From contig CASDWR010000227.1 of assembly GCA_949284665.1 (NCBI GenBank), positions 1 to 12,101 on the forward strand: a stretch of DNA of 12,101 nucleotides, in the 5' to 3' direction. This DNA is from an uncultured Rikenellaceae bacterium (GTDB lineage: Bacteria; Bacteroidota; Bacteroidia; Bacteroidales; Rikenellaceae). Within the stretch, counting starts at the first letter, position 1. Every line of letters starts with the position of its first letter. Both the position numbers and the translations under genes were made by a program. Positions 6,958-12,101 of the stretch are shown one piece after another. The notes beneath the pieces were generated by a model that saw only the letters and a program-made list of their open reading frames with translations, did no database searches and was not told the DNA's origin.

Positions 6958-7020
6958 CAGCATAAACAAATTTAAAAACTTCTTTTCATTTGCTTCTCCC
7001 CGCACCTTTTCGTATCTTTG
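6958..7020 (+). repeat. Promoter module, copy C (active promoter copy)
   Basis: CAGCATA (6958-6964) and AAATTTAAAA (6968-6977) precede a full consensus promoter (TTTG at 6989-6992, TATCTTTG at 7013-7020). The AT-rich block lies about 11-21 bp upstream of the -33 element, the place of an UP element. It is the best-preserved of three copies spaced about 79 and 85 bp apart. Confidence 0.6.
6989..7020 (+). promoter_or_regulatory. Promoter of the thiamine salvage operon
   Basis: TTTG (6989-6992), a 20-bp spacer and TATCTTTG (7013-7020) give a complete match to the Bacteroidetes primary promoter. Transcription would start at about 7025-7028, immediately at the 5' strand of riboswitch helix P1, so the transcript has almost no leader before the aptamer. 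Confidence 0.8.
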
Positions 7021-7027
7021 TCGCGAT

Positions 7028-7111
7028 ATTTTTGAAGGGGTGCCTTAATACCAAGGGCTGAGATCATACCCAGTGAACCTGATGCGGGTAATGCCGACGT
7101 AGGGAAAAGAT
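7028..7111 (+). promoter_or_regulatory. TPP (thiamine pyrophosphate) riboswitch aptamer
   Basis: The THI-box core is plain to see: GGGGTGCC (7037-7044), GGGCTGAGAT, ACCC (7068-7071), TGAACCTGATGCGGGTAATG and GCCGACGTAGGGA. P1 forms from 7028-7033 with 7106-7111 and P2 from GGGT (7038-7041) with ACCC (7068-7071). P3 is a short GCC/GGC stem closed by an A/T-rich loop, and P5 pairs CGG (7085-7087) with CCG (7094-7096). The TGAGA segment binds the pyrimidine end of the ligand and the second arm binds the pyrophosphate (known for the family). It sits 42 nt before the thiamine TonB receptor and should lower expression of the operon when TPP is plentiful. Confidence 0.97.
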
Positions 7112-7131
7112 AGAAAAGATGCCCCTTTTCT
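7112..7131 (+). promoter_or_regulatory. Probable expression platform hairpin of the TPP riboswitch
   Basis: AGAAAAG (7112-7118) and CTTTTCT (7125-7131) form a perfect 7-bp stem with a 6-base loop, directly against the end of aptamer helix P1. Its 3' half overlaps TGCCCCTT (7120-7127), which can instead pair with AAGGGGTG (7035-7042) in the aptamer, destroying P2. The two structures exclude each other. The sequence after the stem (GTTCTTAATC) is U-rich but not a clean U-run, so I cannot say whether control is by termination or by access to the start codon at 7154. Confidence 0.5.
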
Positions 7132-7153
7132 GTTCTTAATCTTAATTTAACAA

Positions 7154-9397
7154 ATGAAGAAATGCTATTTAAGCGCGGTAGCGTTCGTCCTGGCGACGTA
7201 TGCAACCGTCTGGGCGCAACAACAAGACGATTCGTTGCGCATGGTCCATGTACAAGAGGTACAAATCACCGCCACCCGTGCCACGGACAAAACGCCGATT
7301 GCCCACACCAATCTCGACCGAAAAACGATCGAAAAAAACAATTTCGGACGAGACATTCCCTTTCTGCTTGAGATGACCCCCGGGGCCATCGCCACATCCG
7401 ATGCCGGAGCAGGAGTGGGCTATACCTATTTCAGGCTACGCGGAACGGATGCCTCACGCATCAACGTAACGGCCAACGGCGTACCGATGAACGACGGTGA
7501 AAGCCACAGCCTTTATTGGGTCAACACTCCCGACCTGATCTCTTCGATGAACAGCATTCAGATACAACGCGGTGTCGGGACCTCGACCAATGGAGCCGGT
7601 GCATTCGGAGGCAGCATCAACATGACGACAGCTGCAGCTTCCATCGAACCGTTTGCTGAAATATCGGGTAGTTACGGATCGTACTGCACCCATCGGGAAA
7701 GTGTCGCTTTCGGGAGCGGTTTAATGGGTGGACATTGGACTGTCGACGGACGCCTGTCGAATCTCGGTTCCGACGGCTACATCCAACGTGCCTCGTCCGA
7801 CATGTATTCCTATTTCGGGCAGATCGGTTACTTCAACCGCAATACGGCCATCAAGCTGCTCTCTTTCGGCGGACAGCAAGCCGTCTATCATGCATGGGAC
7901 GGAATCGAAATCGATCAGCTTCGGGCGGATCGCCGTTACAATCCCTGCGGTGAAATCCTGAACGACAAAGGGGAACTGGTCGGCTTTTACGACGATCAGA
8001 AAGACCACTATAAACAATTCAACAACCAACTGATTATCACACAGCGGCTGAACAATCGATGGAATTTGAACCTTACGGCCCACTACACCCGCGGTGACGG
8101 CTATTACAACCAATACAAAAACGATCAGGACATCGATGAATACGATCTGAGGAACTACCTCGCATCCCAAGGAATCGATCCGATACCCGAAACGAGCAAC
8201 CTGATTCGAGAAAAACACATGGTCAACGATTTCGGCGGAGCGATCGCCACCTTCAAATACCGCAGCGATCGGCTCGATTTTTCGCTCGGGGGCGCATGGA
8301 ATCTATATGACGGTTACCACTACGGGCGCGTGTCCTATCTCAAGGCACTCGACAACAGCGACGATTATCTCAACACCATTCCAAACTCGGACCACATATA
8401 TTATCGAAATTCTACCGACAAAACGGACATGAATGTTTTCGCACGAGCCGAATGGAGCGTATCGCCTGCCGTAAATCTTTATGCAGATCTCCAATACCGT
8501 CGGATTCATCATCGAATCGAAGGGATCAATGACAAGTACGATGCCGAAGCAAAGGCGATGCAACCCATCGATGTAGATCGCATATACGACTTTTTCAACC
8601 CCAAAGCCGGTTTGTATTACACCATCGATTCCCGAAACGGTTTGTATGCCTCAGTTGGAGTAGCTCACAAAGAACCCACCCGCAACAACTTCACCGACGC
8701 CAAACCGGGAGAGAATCCGCGGGCAGAACGTCTTGTCGATTTTGAGGCGGGTTACTCTTTTGCGGGCGAACGCTATGATTTCGGAGTCAATCTCTACTAC
8801 ATGAAATATAAGGATCAACTTGTCCTTACCGGAGAAATCAACTCGCTGGGTGAAGCACTGGCCACGAATGTCCCGGACAGTTATCGGCGCGGCATCGAAC
8901 TGATGGCAGGGATCCGGCTTACTCCCAACCTGCGCTGGGATATCAATGCCACCTTCAGCCAAAACAAGATTCTCGACTACGTGGACTATGTGGAAGACTG
9001 GACCAATGGCGGGCAGCAGGCAATATACCTAGGCACCACCGACATATCTTTTTCACCGAACCTGATTGTCAACTCCTCTCTCTCCTATTCGGAGGGAGGT
9101 TTCGATGCCTCCTTACGGACCAATTATGTCAGCAAACAATACGTAAGCAATGCTTCGATCGAAGAACTTTCATTTCCCTCCTACTGCCTGTTCAACCTGA
9201 CAGCAGGCTACACATTCCACCTACGGGGTATCCGGTCGCTTTTCATCGGCATGGAAATCCGAAACCTTTTCAACGAAATATACTACAACAACGGTTGGAG
9301 CTATTCCGGGCTGGAGGATGGCATCCGGATCAACGGACTGGGTTATTACCCGCAAGCCACACGCAACTATCTGTTCAGCATCAATCTGAAATTCTGA
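7154..9397 (+). CDS. TonB-dependent outer-membrane receptor, thiamine uptake
   Basis: This 747-residue protein has a clear signal peptide (MKKCYLSAVAFVLATYATVWA, cleavage after Ala21). A short N-terminal stretch then leads into a plug domain at about residues 35-155, with VQITATRA, TPGAIATSDAGAGVGYTYFRLRG, GVPMNDGES and a GAGAFGGSINMTT ending. A 22-strand beta-barrel is expected for the remainder, which has the alternating aromatic pattern of these proteins and the typical barrel end SINLKF with a terminal Phe. There is no SusC-type N-terminal extension and no SusD gene follows. The TPP riboswitch in front, and pnuT and thiamine pyrophosphokinase behind, indicate thiamine (or a phosphorylated form) as the substrate. 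This matches the characterised thiamine operon of Bacteroides thetaiotaomicron. Substrate assignment rests on this context, not on binding residues. Confidence 0.92.
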   Translation: MKKCYLSAVAFVLATYATVWAQQQDDSLRMVHVQEVQITATRATDKTPIAHTNLDRKTIEKNNFGRDIPFLLEMTPGAIATSDAGAGVGYTYFRLRGTDASRINVTANGVPMNDGESHSLYWVNTPDLISSMNSIQIQRGVGTSTNGAGAFGGSINMTTAAASIEPFAEISGSYGSYCTHRESVAFGSGLMGGHWTVDGRLSNLGSDGYIQRASSDMYSYFGQIGYFNRNTAIKLLSFGGQQAVYHAWDGIEIDQLRADRRYNPCGEILNDKGELVGFYDDQKDHYKQFNNQLIITQRLNNRWNLNLTAHYTRGDGYYNQYKNDQDIDEYDLRNYLASQGIDPIPETSNLIREKHMVNDFGGAIATFKYRSDRLDFSLGGAWNLYDGYHYGRVSYLKALDNSDDYLNTIPNSDHIYYRNSTDKTDMNVFARAEWSVSPAVNLYADLQYRRIHHRIEGINDKYDAEAKAMQPIDVDRIYDFFNPKAGLYYTIDSRNGLYASVGVAHKEPTRNNFTDAKPGENPRAERLVDFEAGYSFAGERYDFGVNLYYMKYKDQLVLTGEINSLGEALATNVPDSYRRGIELMAGIRLTPNLRWDINATFSQNKILDYVDYVEDWTNGGQQAIYLGTTDISFSPNLIVNSSLSYSEGGFDASLRTNYVSKQYVSNASIEELSFPSYCLFNLTAGYTFHLRGIRSLFIGMEIRNLFNEIYYNNGWSYSGLEDGIRINGLGYYPQATRNYLFSINLKF

Positions 9398-9404
9398 AAC
9401 ACAC

Positions 9405-9992
9405 ATGATGCAGTATCTCGAAATAGCAGGCACACTCGTCGGACTACTTTATCTATACTTCGAGTATAAGGCGAGTATCTGGCTATGGGCGACCAGCATC
9501 GTCATGCCGGCCATATACATTTTCGTATATTGGGATTCCGGTTTCTACGCCGACATGGGGATCAATGTCTACTATCTGATCGCCAGTATTTACGGGTGGA
9601 TCAAATGGCTCGGGAAACGGAACGGCGAAAGCCTTCCGCTTCCCATCAGTCATGTGCCCCGCAAACGGATTGTCCCATTGACGGCTGTAACAACGGCATG
9701 TTTTTTTGCAATCGCAGCAATTCTGATTAACTTTACCGACAGTTCTGTTCCCTGGGGCGACAGTTTCACTACGGCGCTCAGTATCGCCGGCCTTTGGATG
9801 TTGGTCCAGAAGTGGTTGGAACAATGGTTGGTATGGATTATTGTGGATGCAGTGAGTGCAGCCCTCTATTTTTACAAGGGTCTCGATCCTACCGCATGGC
9901 TTTATCTGCTCTACACGGTAGTGGCGGTAGCCGGTTATTTCAAATGGAAAAAGATGATGCACAATGAAACCGAATCTCTTCCCGATGCCTGA
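9405..9992 (+). CDS. pnuT: PnuT, PnuC-family inner-membrane thiamine transporter
   Basis: This 195-residue membrane protein belongs to the PnuC family of vitamin transporters, which move the unphosphorylated vitamin by facilitated diffusion and rely on intracellular phosphorylation to trap it. Hydrophobic helices run through the whole length. Family features are NVYYLIASIYGWIKWLGK (about 60-77) and the C-terminal block VDAVSAALYFYKGL followed by LYTVVAVAGYFKWKK. The gene starts 7 bp after the receptor stop. Two adjacent ATGs (9405 and 9408) are possible starts. Its 3' end overlaps the next gene by 29 bp. The position between a riboswitch-controlled receptor and a thiamine kinase assigns it to thiamine rather than nicotinamide riboside (PnuC) or riboflavin (PnuX). 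Confidence 0.92.
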   Translation: MMQYLEIAGTLVGLLYLYFEYKASIWLWATSIVMPAIYIFVYWDSGFYADMGINVYYLIASIYGWIKWLGKRNGESLPLPISHVPRKRIVPLTAVTTACFFAIAAILINFTDSSVPWGDSFTTALSIAGLWMLVQKWLEQWLVWIIVDAVSAALYFYKGLDPTAWLYLLYTVVAVAGYFKWKKMMHNETESLPDA

Positions 9993-10617
9993 CCCGTCCC
10001 GTCCCCCGGAAACGGCTATTCTGGCCGACGGACTCTATCCTGCGAGTGAACCGGCATACACACTCCTCTCCCAAGCCCGACGGGTGGTATGTTGCGACGG
10101 TGCGGCCGATGCTTTCATCGCTCGCGGCGGCATCCCCGAAGCAATTGTCGGCGACTGTGACTCGTTGGGGAATACCGTTCGTGTACAATTCGCAGACCGG
10201 CTTCACATCGTCTCCGAACAGGACACCAACGATCTTACCAAGTCCGTGAACTACTGTCTGAAAAGAGGGTGGAATGATCTGACCCTGTTCGGAGCTACCG
10301 GACTCCGCGAGGATCATACACTCGGCAACATCAGCCTGCTGGCCGGTTACGCACAACAGGCAAAAGTGCGAATGATAACCGATTGGGGAGTATTCGACAC
10401 CGGTGTCGGCGACCTTCGTTTCGAAAGTTTCCCCGGCCAACAAGTATCGATCTTTTCGCTGGTACCGGGAACCCCGGTCTCCGCCTTCGGTCTGCGTTAC
10501 GTTTTACCCTCAGAGGGGTTGCGCAGTTGGTGGCAGGGAACACTCAATGAATCGCTCGGAAACGAATTTTCCATACACAGCGACACACCGGTTATCGTTT
10601 TTCGGACCTTTGCCTGA
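9964..10617 (+). CDS. thiN: Thiamine pyrophosphokinase (thiamine diphosphokinase)
   Basis: This 217-residue cytoplasmic enzyme transfers pyrophosphate from ATP to thiamine, making TPP directly. Family motifs are in order: CCDGAAD (43-49), VGDCDSL (62-68, metal/ATP Asp residues), EQDTNDLTKS (85-94), and GATGLREDHTLGNI (110-123, with Arg115, Asp117, His118 and Asn122). The C-terminal part (about 140-217) is the beta-sandwich that binds thiamine, ending with SDTPVIVFRTF. The first ATG at 9964 gives a 29-bp overlap with pnuT; a second in-frame ATG at 9985 would shorten it by seven residues and is as plausible, because homologues tend to start close to the AILADG strand. Overlap with pnuT indicates one operon. 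The enzyme also traps thiamine delivered by PnuT, and its product is the riboswitch ligand. In Bacteroides the gene is also called tnr3. Confidence 0.94.
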   Translation: MKPNLFPMPDPSRPPETAILADGLYPASEPAYTLLSQARRVVCCDGAADAFIARGGIPEAIVGDCDSLGNTVRVQFADRLHIVSEQDTNDLTKSVNYCLKRGWNDLTLFGATGLREDHTLGNISLLAGYAQQAKVRMITDWGVFDTGVGDLRFESFPGQQVSIFSLVPGTPVSAFGLRYVLPSEGLRSWWQGTLNESLGNEFSIHSDTPVIVFRTFA

Positions 10618-10624
10618 ATTTCGC

Positions 10625-10632
10625 TACCTTTG
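10625..10632 (+). promoter_or_regulatory. Promoter -7 element for mqnB-mqnD
   Basis: TACCTTTG lies in the 32-bp gap between the thiamine pyrophosphokinase stop and the mqnB start, 17 bp before the ATG. A -33-like TTCG sits at 10601-10604 with a 20-bp spacer, one base off TTTG. It suggests that the menaquinone genes can be transcribed independently of the TPP-repressed operon. Confidence 0.55.
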
Positions 10633-10649
10633 TTGCAACATCCATACCC

Positions 10650-11222
10650 ATGAGAAACGATACCGTCATACTGTTTCCCACGGAAACCGAAGCCGCCCTG
10701 TTCCGTGAGCGATACCGGGCATCCTGTCCGGTCGTGATCTGCGGCATCGGATCATCGGCATGTGCTGCAGCTACGGCTGCCGCTATCGCCAACCATCACC
10801 CCCGCAGAATGTTTCTCGCCGGTATTGCCGGACGCTATCCGAAAAGCCGTTCCGAAATCGGGGCTTGTTTCCTGATCGAAACTGAATTCGATGCTCAGTC
10901 GGGGGCCATGCACGGGACTCTTTTCGAGTCTCTCGGAGAAATATCCCACTCATGCCGCTACCCGTACGGCACAATTCCCAGATGCAATGCCAACACCGTT
11001 TGCTGCGCTGCAGGATCACCGTTGCATATCACTGGAGCCGACCTCGAAAACATGGAAGGGACAGCCTTTTACGCCGTTTGCGGGGCACTCGATGTGGCAC
11101 AGTTCGCCGAGTTGCGGGCAGTATCGAATACAGTGGGCGATCCGCCCCATCTATGGGACATTCCGCTTGCTGTGCGAAACCTGACCGATACCCTCGAAAT
11201 GTTACTCGAAAACGACCAATAA
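10650..11222 (+). CDS. mqnB: Futalosine hydrolase
   Basis: This 190-residue protein belongs to the nucleoside phosphorylase/nucleosidase superfamily. Futalosine hydrolase releases the purine base from futalosine to give dehypoxanthinyl futalosine in the alternative menaquinone pathway. Visible motifs are VVICGIGSSACAAATAAAI (about 28-46), FLAGIAGRYP (54-63), the ribose-contact block DLENMEGTAFYAVC and, near the C-terminus, LRAVSNTVGD followed by LWDIPLAVRNL. This order is typical of MqnB. At 190 residues it is somewhat shorter than the 200-230 common in the family; the shortening seems to fall in the middle, not at the motifs. The next gene, 18 bp downstream, is mqnD, which supports this assignment over other nucleosidases such as MTA/SAH nucleosidase. 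It probably has its own promoter at 10625-10632. Confidence 0.88.
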   Translation: MRNDTVILFPTETEAALFRERYRASCPVVICGIGSSACAAATAAAIANHHPRRMFLAGIAGRYPKSRSEIGACFLIETEFDAQSGAMHGTLFESLGEISHSCRYPYGTIPRCNANTVCCAAGSPLHITGADLENMEGTAFYAVCGALDVAQFAELRAVSNTVGDPPHLWDIPLAVRNLTDTLEMLLENDQ

Positions 11223-11240
11223 ATTCATCTACAATTCCCA

Positions 11241-12071
11241 ATGCCAACGAATCTCTCTTTAAGCATATCGCCCTGCCCGAACGACACATTCATGTTCGAT
11301 GCCCTGCTGCACGACCGTATCGACACGGAAGGCATTCATTTCGAAACCCGCTTTGCGGATATCGAAGTGCTGAACACCGCACTACTCGAAGGACATGGCC
11401 CGGCAGTAAGCAAAGCCAGTTATGCAATAGTCCCCTATCTCCGGGGAACATATCGCATTCTTTCCGCCGGAAGCGCTTTGGGTCGGGGAAACGGGCCTTT
11501 GCTGGTAGCTAACGACCCGCGGATCGATCTATCGGATTCCCGACTGCGAATCGCCGTACCGGGTCTTCAGACAACAGCCAACCTACTATTGGAAAGGCTA
11601 TTCCCGCAACTCAAACAAAAAACGCCGATACTTTTTTCACAGATTGCAGATGCCGTGGCCGAGGGGATGTTCGATGCCGGCGTACTGATTCATGAAGGAC
11701 GCTTCACCTACCAACAAAAAAATCTTTCGCTGTTAGTCGATCTGGGAACCGAATGGGAACGACAAACCTCTTTGCCTCTCCCATTGGGCGTCATTCTCAT
11801 TTCACGCCAATTACCCGAAGAGTTGCAACAGCGTATCAACCGGCTTCTGATGCACAGCATCGAATATGGGCTGGCTCATCCAAACGCATCGCGCTCTTTC
11901 GTAAAATCCCATGCTCAAGAGATGGAGGATTCCGTCATTGATCGCCATATCTCCTTATTTGTCAACCAATACTCCGTCTCCCTGGGAGACGAAGGGGTAC
12001 TTGCCGTATCGAGACTGCTCAATACGAGCCCTTCCTCTCTTGATATCGTTCCGCACAACATTTTTAAATAA
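11241..12071 (+). CDS. mqnD: 1,4-dihydroxy-6-naphthoate synthase
   Basis: This 276-residue protein has the periplasmic-binding-protein-like fold of the MqnA/MqnD family. The N-terminal signature SPCPNDTFMFDAL (10-22) is typical of MqnD. Other family blocks are DIEVLNTALLEG (40-51), VSKASYAIVPYL (56-67), GRGNGPLLV (81-89), IAVPGLQTTANLL (104-116) and DAGVLIHEGRFTY (145-157), where His151 corresponds to the histidine proposed as catalytic in this family. MqnD converts cyclic dehypoxanthinyl futalosine to 1,4-dihydroxy-6-naphthoate in the cytoplasm, two steps after MqnB. It follows mqnB by 18 bp in what looks like a two-gene operon. MqnA, MqnC and MqnE must be encoded elsewhere, because they are not in this window. 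The 30 bases after the stop are AT-rich and contain no visible terminator. Confidence 0.94.
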   Translation: MPTNLSLSISPCPNDTFMFDALLHDRIDTEGIHFETRFADIEVLNTALLEGHGPAVSKASYAIVPYLRGTYRILSAGSALGRGNGPLLVANDPRIDLSDSRLRIAVPGLQTTANLLLERLFPQLKQKTPILFSQIADAVAEGMFDAGVLIHEGRFTYQQKNLSLLVDLGTEWERQTSLPLPLGVILISRQLPEELQQRINRLLMHSIEYGLAHPNASRSFVKSHAQEMEDSVIDRHISLFVNQYSVSLGDEGVLAVSRLLNTSPSSLDIVPHNIFK

Positions 12072-12101
12072 AATTTATACACACCACACCATATTTTAAA
12101 A

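Larger units (their letters stand above)
6340..7027. other. Long intergenic region without a convincing protein gene
   Basis: This stretch separates the divergent glsA and thiamine operons. Its open frames are poor candidates; the longest, on the plus strand at 6405-6674, gives an arginine-rich product with no family resemblance. From left to right the region holds the glsA promoter, AT-rich sequence with repeated TTTTG and CGG words (about 6400-6505), a GC-richer stretch with several inverted repeats (6525-6701), a strong terminator (6711-6738), and three AT-rich promoter-like modules (6804-7020). The change in base composition near 6525 and again near 6740 fits a discrete RNA gene between AT-rich flanks. 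Confidence 0.6.

Noticed and set aside
6808..7005. A 65-codon minus-strand frame over the tandem modules
   Set aside because: Its internal repetition simply mirrors the repeated promoter modules on the other strand, and no family is recognisable.
7154..9397. SusC-type polysaccharide utilisation receptor
   Set aside because: There is no SusC-type N-terminal extension, no SusD partner and no glycan enzyme nearby, and the riboswitch and neighbours point to thiamine.

Overview
The window is a compact chromosomal stretch from a member of the Bacteroidetes, most likely Bacteroidales. Signs of this are promoters with the Bacteroidetes -7 element TAnnTTTG (four good copies, some with a TTG/TTTG -33 element about 20 bp upstream), almost no Shine-Dalgarno sequences, a paired glsB/glsA locus for glycine lipids, and a TonB receptor-PnuT-thiamine pyrophosphokinase operon behind a TPP riboswitch. 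I cannot fix the genus from sequence alone. Futalosine-route menaquinone genes may help narrow it.

Layout. (1) 1-3249, minus strand: a YfhO-family multi-spanning membrane protein, whose end overlaps the start of ftsX (cell division; cut by the left edge). (2) 3250-3342: a short divergent promoter region. (3) 3343-4326, plus: a long-chain trans-polyprenyl diphosphate synthase. (4) 4327-4551: a convergent gap with a weak hairpin. (5) 4552-6339, minus: glsA then glsB, an O-acyltransferase and N-acyltransferase pair for glycine (amino-acid) lipids. (6) 6340-7153: an 800-bp region with no convincing protein gene. It holds the glsA promoter, a structured stretch ending in a strong plus-strand terminator with no gene in front of it (candidate small RNA), three imperfect copies of a promoter-like module, and a TPP riboswitch. 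(7) 7154-10617, plus: a thiamine salvage operon of outer-membrane TonB receptor, inner-membrane PnuT and thiamine pyrophosphokinase. (8) 10650-12071, plus: mqnB and mqnD of the futalosine pathway, probably with their own promoter.

How the genes fit together. The thiamine operon is a complete salvage route: TonB-driven uptake across the outer membrane, PnuT transport across the inner membrane, and pyrophosphorylation to trap thiamine as TPP, which then represses the operon through the riboswitch. mqnB/mqnD supply the menaquinone ring, and the polyprenyl synthase could supply the side chain, though it is not in the same operon. Most of the window is ordinary housekeeping or envelope-lipid sequence. 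The least explained part is 6400-7020, with its orphan terminator and repeated promoter modules. I see no mobile element, CRISPR array, tRNA or rRNA.
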